A stretch of DNA of 64,000 nt from Falsiroseomonas frigidaquae (GCF_012163145.1 NZ_JAAVTX010000005.1:496001-560000); one strand, 5' to 3'; positions 17,876 through 26,839 are shown, counted from the stretch's first letter. Notes: generated by a model from the letters alone, not told the origin. Numbers and translations are program-made.

Positions 17876-17881
17876 GCGCCT

Positions 17882-18913
17882 TCACCCCGCCTTGCGAAGC
17901 ATGCTGCCCGTCGACAGTTCCTCGTTGAAGCAGCGCTGGTAGTATTCGGCCACCGTGCCGCGCTCCGCCTCATCGCACTTGTTGAGGAAGGTCATGCGGA
18001 AGGCAAAGCCGATATCGCCGAAGATACGGGCATTCTCGGCCCAGGTGATGACCGTGCGCGGCGACATGACGGTGGAGATGTCGCCGGCGATGAAGCCGGC
18101 CCGCGTCAGGTCGGCCAGGGCAACCATCGCTTCCGTCTGGCGCTTCATCTTTGCGTCCTTCTCGTCCCAGCCCAGCTTGGCCATGACGATCGACGTCTCC
18201 TGCGCATGCGGCAGGTAGTTCAGGGTCGCGACGATGTTCCAGCGGTCCATCTGACCCTGGTTGATCTGCTGCGTGCCATGATAGAGCCCGGTCGTGTCAC
18301 CAAGGCCCACGGTGTTCGCAGTGGCGAACAGGCGGAACATCGGGTGCGGGCGGATCACCTTGTTCTGGTCGAGCAAAGTGAGCTTGCCCTCGACCTCCAG
18401 CACGCGCTGGATCACGAACATCACGTCCGGGCGGCCGGCGTCGTACTCGTCGAAGACCAGCGCGCAGGGGTGCTGCAGCGCCCAGGGCAGGATGCCTTCA
18501 CGGAATTCCGTGATCTGCTTCCCATCCTTCAGGACGATGGCGTCCTTGCCGATCAGGTCGATGCGGGAAATGTGGCTGTCCAGGTTCACCCGGATGCAGG
18601 GCCAGTTCAGCCGCGCCGCCACTTGCTCGATATGCGTGGACTTGCCGGTGCCGTGGTAGCCCTGGACCATCACCCGCCGGTTGAAGGCGAAGCCCGCCAG
18701 GATGGCGAGCGTGGTGTCGCGGTCGAAGCGATAGGTGCTGTCCACCTCCGGCACATGCTCGGTGCGTCGGCTGAAGGCGGGCACCACCATGTCGCTGTCG
18801 AAGCCGAAGACATCGCGCACGGCGACTTTCGTATCCGGCATGTCGATGGCGGAGGTGGGGCTGATCTCGGCGAGGCTGGCGGCCTTGTTCATCTCTCGAT
18901 CCGGCTGTGACAT
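17882..18913 (-). CDS. cobS: Aerobic cobaltochelatase subunit CobS
   Basis: A 343-residue AAA+ ATPase. The segments [12 protein letters not shown], Walker [11 protein letters not shown], Walker [11 protein letters not shown] and sensor-1 LFATANTVG are those of CobS. It forms hexameric rings with CobT and powers CobN in cobalt chelation during aerobic vitamin B12 synthesis. It is first in a cobS-GST-cobT-esterase unit with gaps of 6 and 13 bp followed by an overlap. Only 34 bp separate it from the upstream J-domain gene, so there is no room for a cobalamin riboswitch directly ahead, and none is seen. ATG 18913 has AGGA about 9 bases upstream. Confidence 0.96.
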   Translation of the reverse strand: MSQPDREMNKAASLAEISPTSAIDMPDTKVAVRDVFGFDSDMVVPAFSRRTEHVPEVDSTYRFDRDTTLAILAGFAFNRRVMVQGYHGTGKSTHIEQVAARLNWPCIRVNLDSHISRIDLIGKDAIVLKDGKQITEFREGILPWALQHPCALVFDEYDAGRPDVMFVIQRVLEVEGKLTLLDQNKVIRPHPMFRLFATANTVGLGDTTGLYHGTQQINQGQMDRWNIVATLNYLPHAQETSIVMAKLGWDEKDAKMKRQTEAMVALADLTRAGFIAGDISTVMSPRTVITWAENARIFGDIGFAFRMTFLNKCDEAERGTVAEYYQRCFNEELSTGSMLRKAG

Positions 18914-18947
18914 CGGTTGCGATCCTAGGGCGCCAGAACGGGCGCGG

Positions 18948-19526
18948 CTACCCGGCAGGTGCGGGTGCGGGTGTGGCTTTGCCCGGAAGCTTGCGGCGAA
19001 CCAGGCTGTAGGCGCGGTTGATATCCTTCAACCGCTCCTCCGCCTGGCGGTCGCCGCCATTGGCATCCGGGTGGTAGCGCTTGGCGAGTTCCTTGTAGCG
19101 CGTCCGCAGCGCCAGGGAATCCACCGGCCAGACAAGGCCCAGAACGTCCAGCGCTGCGCGGAGTTCGGGCGGCGGCTCATCCGGCCGCGGCTGCTTGGCG
19201 CGGCGCTGGGCATGCAGCGGGGTGGCGCCGAGCACGCCCAGCGGGTCGCGCAGCACCTCCGGGTCGAAGGGGTTGGCACCACCGAGCCGGCCGAGCGGCC
19301 AAGTTGGCCGCTGCCAACCCGTGTCCTCCCGCAGATGCTGCTCGATCTCGCCGGGGGACATGCCCTTGTAGTAGTCCCAGGCCCGGTTGTAGGCCCGCAC
19401 ATGCTCCAGGCAGAACCAGCGATACTCGTTCAGGGATTTGCGGTCGCGCGGCGCGCGGAAGGCGCCGGGCTCCGGGCAGCCGGGCTGCTCGCAGAGGCGC
19501 ACCGGCGCCTCCGGCTCCGCGGTCAT
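18948..19526 (-). CDS. J-domain (DnaJ-like) protein
   Basis: A 192-residue protein whose last 60 residues are a J domain with the HPD tripeptide in [11 protein letters not shown], the sequence that stimulates DnaK ATPase. The N-terminal half has [18 protein letters not shown] and [11 protein letters not shown]; the paired cysteines with a histidine could bind zinc. This C-terminal-J arrangement is common in alphaproteobacteria and differs from classical DnaJ. ATG 19526 has GGA close upstream; an ATG ten codons earlier (19556) is possible. It lies 34 bp upstream of cobS on the same strand and is divergent from bolA. Confidence 0.88.
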   Translation of the reverse strand: MTAEPEAPVRLCEQPGCPEPGAFRAPRDRKSLNEYRWFCLEHVRAYNRAWDYYKGMSPGEIEQHLREDTGWQRPTWPLGRLGGANPFDPEVLRDPLGVLGATPLHAQRRAKQPRPDEPPPELRAALDVLGLVWPVDSLALRTRYKELAKRYHPDANGGDRQAEERLKDINRAYSLVRRKLPGKATPAPAPAG

Positions 19527-19669
19527 TGTTCCGATACGGTCGCCACGTCGCGCCATCCGGGGTTTATGGTCGCGCGATTCCGCCCGCGCAAGGCGGCAGC
19601 GCGAAACCGAGCCATGCCGGATCGGGCCATGGCAAAGCCAGCAATACTGCCCATATCCAAGGTGAAACC

Positions 19670-19951
19670 ATGACCGACCGCGCCAGCCGCATCCGCGCCA
19701 GCCTGCAACAGGCCTTCGCTCCGGCCGAGGTCACTGTGCAGGATGACAGCGCCCAGCATGCCGGCCATGCCGGTGCCCGCCCGGGCGGCGAGACCCATTA
19801 TTCTGTGCGTGTCGTCTCCCCGGCCTTCGCCGGGCAGTCCCGCGTCGTGCGGTCGCGGGCGGCGCATGAGGCCGTGGCGGCGGAATTCGAGGCGGGACTG
19901 CATGCGCTTTCGCTCCGCCTGCTGACGCCCGAGGAAGCTGCGAGGGGCTGA
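19670..19951 (+). CDS. bolA: BolA family protein
   Basis: A 93-residue protein with the BolA fold. The C-terminal FEAGLHALSLRLLTPEE carries the conserved histidine and helix, and the core VVSPAFAGQSRVVRSR corresponds to the family's F-x-G-x-S-x-V-x-R-H-R segment. BolA proteins partner monothiol glutaredoxins in Fe-S trafficking or act as stress regulators. ATG 19670 has AAGGTG 5 bases upstream. It is transcribed alone, divergent from the J-domain gene and convergent with the DUF2889 gene, with 1 bp between the stops. No glutaredoxin gene is adjacent, unlike many alphaproteobacteria. Confidence 0.9.
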   Translation: MTDRASRIRASLQQAFAPAEVTVQDDSAQHAGHAGARPGGETHYSVRVVSPAFAGQSRVVRSRAAHEAVAAEFEAGLHALSLRLLTPEEAARG

Positions 19952-19952
19952 A

Positions 19953-20537
19953 TTATTCCGCCCCGCCACCCTCCCGGTGCCGCCGTACCACCGGGCTGTC
20001 CTCGGCATAGGCGTAGCAGCTGCCGATCGGCAGGCGGCGCGGCGGCGGGGCTTCGGTGACATCACCGGCGGCGATCGCCGCCTCCCGCTTCGCCCGGTCC
20101 CGACGCCACTTCCAGGGGGCGATGGTCTGGTAGGCGACGGTCGCCATCTGGGCCATCACCTCCCGCAGATGGGTGCAGCCCAGTACGCCGCCGACCCGGT
20201 CCTTCACCGCCCGGTTGAAGCCCGGCCCGATGGTGACCCCGGCCAGGCGGCTCATGCCCTCCGCCGCCTTGGGGCAGATCGCGTAGGGTGTGAAGTCGGA
20301 AACGGCTTCGCAGGCGCGGATCACCATTGCCTCATCGACCGTCATCCGCACCCACATGCCGTGCAACTGGTCGCCGGGCTGCAAGGTGCCGCGGTCCATG
20401 TTGTCGAAGGGGTAGGATTTGGTGTCGACGAGATGCGCCTCGATGTCGAACAGCCCGTCGGTGCGGTGGTAGCCGTCCATGGTGATCTGGCGGCGGTGCA
20501 GCGGCACGCGCGGAACTTCGGGCTCGGAGAGCGGCAT
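19953..20537 (-). CDS. DUF2889 family protein
   Basis: A 194-residue cytoplasmic protein matching DUF2889: the start PLHRRQITMDGYHRTDGLFDIEAHLVDTK and the later CPKAAEGMSRLAGVTIGPGF and GCTHL segments. Function is unknown. In aromatic-degrading bacteria members sit near ring-cleavage genes, but no such genes are here. Invariant His and Cys residues suggest a metal site or an enzyme (inference). It follows aroKB by 68 bp on the same strand and may be its downstream operon partner. Confidence 0.85.
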   Translation of the reverse strand: MPLSEPEVPRVPLHRRQITMDGYHRTDGLFDIEAHLVDTKSYPFDNMDRGTLQPGDQLHGMWVRMTVDEAMVIRACEAVSDFTPYAICPKAAEGMSRLAGVTIGPGFNRAVKDRVGGVLGCTHLREVMAQMATVAYQTIAPWKWRRDRAKREAAIAAGDVTEAPPPRRLPIGSCYAYAEDSPVVRRHREGGGAE

Positions 20538-20605
20538 CGGGCAGGAACCCCCGGATGGTGCAGTGCAATGTCCTGCTATGGCATGGGGTTGCCGAACCGG
20601 GAAGG

Positions 20606-22312
20606 CTACTCTCCCGCCCCCTCATCCCGCAGCAGGGCCTCCACCGCGGCGGGCGGCACCTCGGCGGTGGTGAAGGCATCGCCCGGTCCACGCAGCAATA
20701 CGAAGCGCATGGCCCCGTCGCGCACCTTCTTGTCCTTCCGCATCCGCGCCATCAGCCGTTCCGTGGAAAATCCGCGCGGCAGATCCGCGATGCGGGCCGG
20801 CAGCCCGCAGGCCTGCAGGTGGGAGATCACCCGCCCCGGCAGTTCCTGGGAACAGAAGCCGAGTCGTGCCGAAAGCGACGCGGCCAACCCCAGGCCCACG
20901 GCCACCGCCTCCCCATGCAGCAGCGTGCCGCCATAGCCGCATTCGGCCTCGAAGGCGTGGCCGAAGGTGTGGCCGAGGTTGAGCAAGGCGCGGCCACCCT
21001 CGACGCTTTCCTCCCGCTCATCAGCCGCCACCACCCCGGCCTTGAGGCGGCAGGATTCGAGCACCGCATGGGCCAGCGCCGCCGGGTCGCCGGCCACCGC
21101 CCGCGCGCCCTCCGCCTCGCACCAATCCCACAACGGTCCCTGCAGCAGCCCGTGCTTGGCCACCTCCGCATATCCGGCGCGCAATTCGCGCGGCGGCAGC
21201 GTTGCCAGCACGCCGGTATCGGCCAGCACCAGCAGCGGCTGGTGGAAGGCGCCGACCAGGTTCTTGCCCAGGCCGAGATTGATGCCCGTCTTGCCACCCA
21301 CCGAGCTGTCCACCTGCGCCAGCAGGGTCGTCGGGATCTGGATGAAGGGCAGGCCGCGCAGCGCCACCGCCGCGGCAAACCCCGCCAGGTCACCCACCAC
21401 GCCGCCACCCAGCGCCAGCACCGCCGTGCGCCGATCCGCTCCGGCGGCCAGCGTCGCCTCCACCACCCGTTCAAGCTGGGCGAAGGATTTGCTCGCCTCG
21501 CCCGGCGGCACCTCGACGGTGCCGACCACGGCGATTCCGGCCGCCTCAAGCCCGTCGAGCAGGGTGGGCAGGTGCAGCGGCGCCACGCTGGAATCGGTCA
21601 CCACCACCACGCGACGTGCCGGCAGCACCGGGGCCACCAGCGCGCCGGCCCGCGCCAGCAACCCCTCGCCCACCAGGATGTCGTAGCTTCGCTCGGCCAG
21701 TCGCACCTTCAGCCGCGCCGGTTCCCGATGCGCCTCAACAGCCTCCATCACCCGGCGCGTGGTGGTCTCGGGCGGTTCGTCGGTGCAGTCCACGATAACG
21801 GTCGCCTCCGCGAAGGTGGGGTGGCGCACGGTCATCAGGCGCTCCAGCACCTCGCGCGGGTCCCGGTTGAGAAATAATGGCCGATGCTCCCGCCCCGCCA
21901 CGCGGCGCAGCAGCACCGGCAGGGTGCAGCGCAGCCACACGGCGATGGCGCCCGATTCGGCCACGGCGCGGCGGGTTCGCGCATCGGTGAAGGCGCCGCC
22001 GCCGGTGGCCAGCACCAGGGGCGGGCCGGCCAGCAGGCGGGCAATCACCCTCCGCTCGCCGTCGCGGAAATGCGGCTCCCCGTAGCGCGTGAAGATCTCC
22101 GTGATGGGCAGGCCGGCAGCCGCCTCGATCTCGGTATCCGCATCGACGAAGGGCAGGCCAAGCTTCACCGCCAGGCGTCGCCCGATGGAGGATTTGCCGC
22201 AGCCAGGCATGCCCACCAGCACCACGCTGCGGCGTGGTGGCGTAGGGACCGCCGGTTCGGGCGGTGGGGCATCCGGCGCGAGCCAGGTCGGAAAGGCGGT
22301 GTTGCGTGACAC
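20606..22312 (-). CDS. aroKB: Fused shikimate kinase / 3-dehydroquinate synthase
   Basis: A 568-residue fusion of two shikimate-pathway enzymes. Residues ~30-200 are shikimate kinase: Walker A GMPGCGKSS at 34-42, FVDADTEIE, FRDGERRV and the ATGGGAF motif. Residues ~205-560 are 3-dehydroquinate synthase: GGGVVGDLAGF, TTLLAQVDSSVGGKTG, the metal-binding Glu in GYAEVAKHG and the histidines of NLGHTFGHAFE and LLHGEAV. There is no stop or frameshift between the two, whereas most proteobacteria encode aroK and aroB as separate overlapping genes. The start is GTG 22312. It is divergent from a small membrane protein gene and xerD. Confidence 0.95.
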   Translation of the reverse strand: MSRNTAFPTWLAPDAPPPEPAVPTPPRRSVVLVGMPGCGKSSIGRRLAVKLGLPFVDADTEIEAAAGLPITEIFTRYGEPHFRDGERRVIARLLAGPPLVLATGGGAFTDARTRRAVAESGAIAVWLRCTLPVLLRRVAGREHRPLFLNRDPREVLERLMTVRHPTFAEATVIVDCTDEPPETTTRRVMEAVEAHREPARLKVRLAERSYDILVGEGLLARAGALVAPVLPARRVVVVTDSSVAPLHLPTLLDGLEAAGIAVVGTVEVPPGEASKSFAQLERVVEATLAAGADRRTAVLALGGGVVGDLAGFAAAVALRGLPFIQIPTTLLAQVDSSVGGKTGINLGLGKNLVGAFHQPLLVLADTGVLATLPPRELRAGYAEVAKHGLLQGPLWDWCEAEGARAVAGDPAALAHAVLESCRLKAGVVAADEREESVEGGRALLNLGHTFGHAFEAECGYGGTLLHGEAVAVGLGLAASLSARLGFCSQELPGRVISHLQACGLPARIADLPRGFSTERLMARMRKDKKVRDGAMRFVLLRGPGDAFTTAEVPPAAVEALLRDEGAGE

Positions 22313-22361
22313 GGTGGTGAAGGCTAGCACAGCCAAACGCGCACGAGGATCCGCCCCCACG

Positions 22362-22508
22362 ATGTTCCGACACCCCCTCCTGCTGCTGCTCGCCCTGATC
22401 GTCGCGCTGCTCGGGATCGGCTTGCTCGGGATCGGCGCCTTCCCGCCGTCCGTGGCGCCGCAGCCGGTGGAGCGCACCGTGCCGGCGGACCGCTTCGGCA
22501 CGCGCTGA
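22362..22508 (+). CDS. Small single-span membrane protein (48 aa)
   Basis: A 48-residue protein starting with FRHP, then one hydrophobic helix (about 5-27, rich in Leu, Ile, Ala, Gly), then a short proline-rich tail ending ERTVPADRFGTR. Small proteins of this sort are often found between divergent aroK and xerD in Acetobacteraceae relatives, but I cannot assign a function. It lies 20 bp upstream of xerD on the same strand and 49 bp from the divergent aroKB start. No strong ribosome binding site is visible, so confidence is moderate. Confidence 0.6.
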   Translation: MFRHPLLLLLALIVALLGIGLLGIGAFPPSVAPQPVERTVPADRFGTR

Positions 22509-22528
22509 CCGCGGCCGGGTTCCCCCGG

Positions 22529-23431
22529 ATGGATCGGCACGGCGAAGCCTTCCTGGAGATGCTGGCCGCGGAGCGCGGCGCGGCGCGCAACACGCTGGCT
22601 GCCTATGCCGCGGATCTGGCGAATTTCGCCGAGCACTGCACGCCGCGCGGCATTACCCCGCTGACGGCCGATGCCGCGACCATCCAGGGTTATCTCCGCG
22701 CGGTTTCCGATGCCGGCCTGTCAGCCCGCACCGCCGCCCGGCGCCTGTCCGCGCTGCGCCAGTTCTTCCGGTTCCTGGTGCAGGAGGGGCTGCGGCAGGA
22801 CGACCCGACGGAATTGCAGGAAAGCCCTCGCCTGCCCGCCAGCCTGCCCAAGCCACTATCTGAATCGGAGCTCGCCGCGCTTCTGGATGGCGCCGCCCGG
22901 CTGAACGGCGCCCGCGGCCCCTTCGCGCTGGCCCTGATCGAACTGCTCTACAGCAGCGGCCTGCGGGTCAGTGAACTGGTCACCCTGCCGGCCAATGCGC
23001 TGCGGCCGGACCAGCCGCTGGTCACCGTGCGCGGCAAGGGCAACAAGGAAAGGCTGGTGCCGATCTCCGCCCGCGCCCGCGCCGCGGTGCTCGCCGCCAC
23101 GGCCGCGAGGCCGGAACCGGAACAGAAATCCCGCTGGCTGTTCCCATCCCGCGCCGCCGGCGGGCATGTCACCCGCCAGACCATCGGCCTGGTGCTGAAG
23201 GATGCGGCGCTGGCCGCCGGGCTGGACCCCGCCCGGGTCAGCCCGCATGTGCTGCGCCATTCCTTCGCATCCCACCTGCTGGGCCACGGCGCGGACCTTC
23301 GCAGCCTGCAGATGCTGCTGGGCCACGCCGATATCGCGACGACGCAGATTTACACCAAGGTGCTCGAGGAACGGCTGCAACGCCTGGTCGAGGAACACCA
23401 CCCGCTCGCCATCCAGGAGCCTGCCGCATGA
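22529..23431 (+). CDS. xerD: Site-specific tyrosine recombinase XerD
   Basis: A 300-residue tyrosine recombinase with an N-terminal core-binding SAM-like domain (1-95) and a catalytic domain. All catalytic residues are present: Arg146 (GLRVSEL), Lys in GKGNKER (170/173), His240-x-x-Arg243 (HVLRHSF), His266 (LLGHADI) and the nucleophile Tyr275 (IYTKV). Length fits chromosomal XerC/XerD, which resolve chromosome dimers at dif under FtsK control. XerD is preferred over XerC because of the neighbouring aroK, the usual alphaproteobacterial arrangement. The stop overlaps the next gene as ATGA. Confidence 0.9.
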   Translation: MDRHGEAFLEMLAAERGAARNTLAAYAADLANFAEHCTPRGITPLTADAATIQGYLRAVSDAGLSARTAARRLSALRQFFRFLVQEGLRQDDPTELQESPRLPASLPKPLSESELAALLDGAARLNGARGPFALALIELLYSSGLRVSELVTLPANALRPDQPLVTVRGKGNKERLVPISARARAAVLAATAARPEPEQKSRWLFPSRAAGGHVTRQTIGLVLKDAALAAGLDPARVSPHVLRHSFASHLLGHGADLRSLQMLLGHADIATTQIYTKVLEERLQRLVEEHHPLAIQEPAA

Positions 23432-24351
23432 CCGCTCTCGCTCGCCTGCACCGCAGTGAACTCGCCGTGCCTGCGATCCGCCCGGAACTCTTCCCCAAGG
23501 CCGCCGCCGGCCCCGCCGATGCGGTATTCCTGGACCTGGAGGACAGCGTGCCGGAGGCCGAGAAGGACCGCGCGCGGGCCAATGCCGTGGCCGCGATCCG
23601 CGATATCGACTGGGGCCGCAAGATCCTGGCGGTGCGGGTGAACGGCCAGGACACGCCGCATTTCTACAAGGACCTGATCGCCCTGCTCGCGGTGGGCGGA
23701 GACCGGCTGGACGTGGTGATGATCCCGAAGGTGGGCGACCCGCGGGAGGTCTTTGCCGCCGATCTCCTGGCCACCCAGATCGAGGCGAACGCCAACCGCG
23801 CCCGCCGGGTCGGCCTCGGCCTGGTGATCGAGACGGCGAAGGGCCTGGCGCAGGTCGAGGCCATCGCCACCGCCTCCCCGCGCAATGAGAGCCTGCATCT
23901 GGGCGTGGCGGACCTCGCCGCCAGCCTCGGCATGCGGACCACCGCGATCGGTGGGCTGAACCCGGATTACGCCAGCCCGGCCGGGCTGCTGGACCCCTGG
24001 CATTTCGCGCTGGCCCGCATGATCACCGCCGCCCGCGCCGCGGGCCTGCGCCCGATCGACGGCCCCTATGGCGATTTCCGGGATGCGGAGGGGCTGGAAG
24101 CCAGCGCCCGCCGCGCCCGCGCCATGGGCGCGGAGGGCAAGATGGCGATCCATCCCGGCCAGGTCGCGGCACTGAACGCCGCCTTCCTGCCGGATGAGCG
24201 GGAGGTGGCCCAGGCCCGCCGGGTGCTGGCGGCGATGGAGGCGGGCCGCCTGGAAGGCCGCGCCGCCGTGGCGCTGGACGGCAAGCTGCTGGACATTGCC
24301 TCGATCCGCCAGGCGGAGGCGATGGTCGCCAAGGCCGAAAGGCTGGGCTGA
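23428..24351 (+). CDS. HpcH/HpaI-family CoA-ester lyase (CitE / malyl-CoA lyase-like)
   Basis: A 307-residue TIM-barrel lyase. FLDLEDSVPEAEKDRARANA, the metal-ligand Glu in LGLVIETAKG and Asp in GVADLAASLG, and KMAIHPGQV are hallmarks of the CitE/Mcl group, which cleaves malyl-CoA or beta-methylmalyl-CoA or citramalyl-CoA to acetyl- or propionyl-CoA and a keto acid. The exact substrate cannot be read from sequence. The ATG overlaps the xerD stop (ATGA), so it is translated with xerD although the functions are unrelated. It is convergent with the minus-strand membrane protein gene, with 12 bp between the stops. Confidence 0.88.
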   Translation: MTALARLHRSELAVPAIRPELFPKAAAGPADAVFLDLEDSVPEAEKDRARANAVAAIRDIDWGRKILAVRVNGQDTPHFYKDLIALLAVGGDRLDVVMIPKVGDPREVFAADLLATQIEANANRARRVGLGLVIETAKGLAQVEAIATASPRNESLHLGVADLAASLGMRTTAIGGLNPDYASPAGLLDPWHFALARMITAARAAGLRPIDGPYGDFRDAEGLEASARRARAMGAEGKMAIHPGQVAALNAAFLPDEREVAQARRVLAAMEAGRLEGRAAVALDGKLLDIASIRQAEAMVAKAERLG

Positions 24352-24363
24352 GGCCCGCGGGGG

Positions 24364-24738
24364 TCAGATCCGCCCGATCAGATCCCCAAACCCCCAGATC
24401 AGCGTGCCGACCACCAGCAGCGCGAAGCCGGCACGTTCCATCACCTGCCGGTCGATATCGCGCTGCAGCCGCTTGAAGCTGGCCAGCCGCGCAGTGCGTT
24501 CCGCGCCATCCACCTTCTCCATGTCGGACAGCAGCGCCAGCAGGTCGGCCCGCGCGATCAGCACCTTGCGACTGGCCAGCACCAGGCCAAGTGCCGTCAG
24601 CAAGGCGCCGGACCGCGCGAACCAGGTCCAGTCGCCCGTCGCCAGGCTGAGCCAGATGCTGGCCGCCACGCACAGAAGCGACGCCAGCATGAAGCCCCGC
24701 ACCACGCGGCGGAGCGCGCGGGAGCCTTCCTCCGTCAC
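24364..24738 (-). CDS. Hypothetical membrane protein (124 aa)
   Basis: A 124-residue protein with three likely membrane helices: around residues 14-32 (GFMLASLLCVAASIWLSLA), 38-56 (WFARSGALLTALGLVLASR) and near the C-terminus (AGFALLVVGTLIWGFGDLI). A charged cytoplasmic loop of about 40 residues separates helices two and three. I do not recognise the family. The GTG start at 24738 overlaps the stop of the upstream SDR gene (GTGA), so it is translationally coupled to it. No catalytic motif is seen. Confidence 0.75.
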   Translation of the reverse strand: MTEEGSRALRRVVRGFMLASLLCVAASIWLSLATGDWTWFARSGALLTALGLVLASRKVLIARADLLALLSDMEKVDGAERTARLASFKRLQRDIDRQVMERAGFALLVVGTLIWGFGDLIGRI

Positions 24739-25496
24739 GGCTTGTGGACGCGCAGCGGCCCGAAGCTCTGCGCCACCGGCATCACCTGCAGCGTGTTGAC
24801 GTTCACCCGCGCCGGCCGCGTCGCCACCCAATGCACCGCGTCCGCGATGTCCTCCGGGTTCAGCGCCTCCGTCCCCGCATAGGGGGCGGCGGCCTTCTCG
24901 GCATCGCCCTTGAAGCGCACGGCGCTGAATTCGGTGCCGCCGACCAGCCCCGGCTCGATATCCGTCACCCGGACCGAAGTGCCGAACAGGTCGGCGCGCA
25001 GGTTCAGGCTGAAATGTCGGACGAAGGCCTTGGTGGCACCGTACACATTGCCGCCGGGATAGGGCCATTCGCCAGCGGTCGAGCCGATGTTCACCACATG
25101 CCCGCGATCCCGCGCCACCATCCCCGGCAGCACGGCGCGCGTCATGTACATCAGTCCCTTGCAGTTGGTGTCGACCATCGCGTCCCAGTCATCCAGGTCG
25201 GCGCCCTGGGCCGGGTTCAGCCCGAGCGCCAGGCCGGCATTGTTCACCAGCAGGTCGATCTGTTCCCACCCCGCCGGCAGCCCGGCCACTGCCTGCTCCA
25301 CCGCCGCGCGATCCCGCACATCCAGCACCACGCCATGGCAGCGCGCCGCGCCGAGCTCGGCCACCAGCGCATCAAGCCTTTCCCGGCGCCGCCCCGCGGC
25401 CAGGATGCGCCAGCTATCGGCGGCGAGGCGCCGGGCGATGGCCAGGCCGAAGCCGGCGGTGGCGCCGGTGATGAAGGCGGTCGGTGCGTGCGTCAT
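24735..25496 (-). CDS. Short-chain dehydrogenase/reductase (YdfG-like)
   Basis: A 253-residue classical SDR with the cofactor motif TGATAGFG (10-17), NNAG, the catalytic Ser in NIGSTAG and YGATK (Tyr-x-x-x-Lys), then IEPGLVGGTEFS. The pattern, including the Gly-Phe in the cofactor loop and the GGTEFS end, matches YdfG-type NADP-dependent 3-hydroxy-acid (allo-threonine/serine) dehydrogenases, which also handle malonic semialdehyde. An Arg-rich stretch after the second strand (AGRRRERL) suggests NADP preference. It is coupled to the downstream membrane protein and lies 15 bp after the zinc peptidase gene. Confidence 0.9.
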   Translation of the reverse strand: MTHAPTAFITGATAGFGLAIARRLAADSWRILAAGRRRERLDALVAELGAARCHGVVLDVRDRAAVEQAVAGLPAGWEQIDLLVNNAGLALGLNPAQGADLDDWDAMVDTNCKGLMYMTRAVLPGMVARDRGHVVNIGSTAGEWPYPGGNVYGATKAFVRHFSLNLRADLFGTSVRVTDIEPGLVGGTEFSAVRFKGDAEKAAAPYAGTEALNPEDIADAVHWVATRPARVNVNTLQVMPVAQSFGPLRVHKP

Positions 25497-25511
25497 GCTT
25501 TCTCCCGGGGT

Positions 25512-26216
25512 TCAGCCGACGCGCAGCAGCGTCGGCCCATTCGCCCGCAGCCAGGCGGCGGCGGCATCGCGGTGCGGCGTCAGGCGGCTGACATGGGCCC
25601 AGAAGCGGGGGGAATGATTCATTTCCCGCAGATGCGCGACCTCATGCGACACCGCGTAGTCCAGCACCCAATCCGGCGCCATCACCAGGCGCCAGGAGAA
25701 GGCGAGCGTGCCATCCGGCGCGCAGCTGCCCCAGCGGCTGCGCGTATCCTTCAGCCGGATCGCCCCGGGCTTCACCTCCAGTGTTGCGGCATGCCGCGCC
25801 GTGAGCACGCCGATCCGCCGCTCCGCCTCCGCCCGCAGGAAATCCAGCACGCGGCCCGGCAGATACTCCGGCGCCCCGCCAACAACGACTTGGTCATCCA
25901 CAAGCGATGTGCCGACCGCCGCAGGGTCATGCCGGATCGTGCAGTCCCGACCGCCGAGCATCACGCGGCCGCCATCGAGCAGGGGATTCGCCGGCGCCAG
26001 TCCCGCCAGCCTGGCCAGCACCCAGGGTCCATTGGCGCGCAGCAGCGCCAGCCCCGTGCGCCGCGCCGCCTGTGGTGGCAGCACCACGACCACCGCCGCC
26101 TGTCGGGGACAGATGCGCAGCGAAACGCGGCGGGCGCGCGACGATCGCAGCCACTGCACCCGGCATTCCGCGCCGCTTGCCGGCAGCGCCACCATCTCCG
26201 TCCCGGGCAGGGTCAT
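25512..26216 (-). CDS. YgjP/DUF45-family zinc metallopeptidase
   Basis: A 234-residue protein with the C-terminal DUF45 region: DTRSRWGSCAPDGTLAFSWRLVMAP then DYAVSHEVAHLREMNHSPRFW. HEVAH is the HExxH zinc site and the later NHSPRFW histidine is the third ligand. Relatives such as YgjP (SprT/WLM-like) are predicted cytoplasmic proteases of unknown target. The ATG overlaps the stop of tag (ATGA). The position in the tag unit hints at a role near DNA repair, as for SprT/Wss1 proteases, but that is inference from context only. Confidence 0.9.
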   Translation of the reverse strand: MTLPGTEMVALPASGAECRVQWLRSSRARRVSLRICPRQAAVVVVLPPQAARRTGLALLRANGPWVLARLAGLAPANPLLDGGRVMLGGRDCTIRHDPAAVGTSLVDDQVVVGGAPEYLPGRVLDFLRAEAERRIGVLTARHAATLEVKPGAIRLKDTRSRWGSCAPDGTLAFSWRLVMAPDWVLDYAVSHEVAHLREMNHSPRFWAHVSRLTPHRDAAAAWLRANGPTLLRVG

Positions 26217-26839
26217 CCCGACGGAACGCCGCGCTCCACCGGCCGCCGGAAGACCTTGCGGGCCTGCGCCGCTTCCTCGCGGATGGCGCAATCCTCCGCA
26301 TGGTCGTTGATCAGCCCCATGGCCTGCAGGAAGGCATGCACCGTCGTCGGCCCGACAAAGGCCCAACCGCGCTTCTTGAGGTCCTTCGACAGGGCAATGG
26401 AGGCGGCGGAGGTGGCCGCCCCCTGCGGCGGCAGGCTGGCCGCATCCGGCTCATGCCGCCAGACATAGGCAGCAAGCGAGCCTTCCCGCGCCACCAGATC
26501 CTGCGCCCGGCGGGCATTGTTGATCACCGCCTCGATCTTGCCGCGGTGGCGCACGATGCCCGCATCGGCCAGCAGGCGGGCGACATCGGCTTCGGTATAG
26601 CGGGCGATGCGGTCCATCTCGAAATTGTCGAAGGCGGCCCGAAAGTTCTCGCGCTTGGCGAGGATGGTCCGCCAGCTCAGCCCGGATTGGAAACCCTCGA
26701 GGCAGAGCTTCTCGAACAGGCGCCGGTCATCGGCGACCGGGAAGCCCCATTCGGTGTCGTGGTAGTGCAGGTATTCGGGCGTCGCGCCGCACCAGTGGCA
26801 GCGCGGGCGCCCATCCGGACCGGTGATCGTGCTGCCCAT
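26213..26839 (-). CDS. tag: DNA-3-methyladenine glycosylase I
   Basis: A 208-residue protein with the Tag hallmarks: the zinc-binding Cys17 and His27 in WCGATPEYLHYHDTEWG, FEKLCLEGFQSGLSWRTIL with the catalytic-pocket Glu and Trp, and C-terminal zinc ligands His and Cys in INDHAEDC. Tag removes 3-methyladenine from alkylated DNA to start base excision repair. It begins 25 bp before the cupin gene region and is coupled to the zinc peptidase gene downstream. No Ada box or LexA box is visible upstream. Confidence 0.95.
   Translation of the reverse strand: MGSTITGPDGRPRCHWCGATPEYLHYHDTEWGFPVADDRRLFEKLCLEGFQSGLSWRTILAKRENFRAAFDNFEMDRIARYTEADVARLLADAGIVRHRGKIEAVINNARRAQDLVAREGSLAAYVWRHEPDAASLPPQGAATSAASIALSKDLKKRGWAFVGPTTVHAFLQAMGLINDHAEDCAIREEAAQARKVFRRPVERGVPSG

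Noticed and set aside
18914-18947. Cobalamin riboswitch ahead of cobS
   Set aside because: Only 34 bp separate the upstream stop from the cobS start, and no B12-box-like sequence is present.
22529-23431. A mobile integrase instead of XerD
   Set aside because: No attachment repeats, excisionase or cargo are nearby, the length is that of chromosomal XerC/D, and the aroK neighbour is the usual chromosomal setting.
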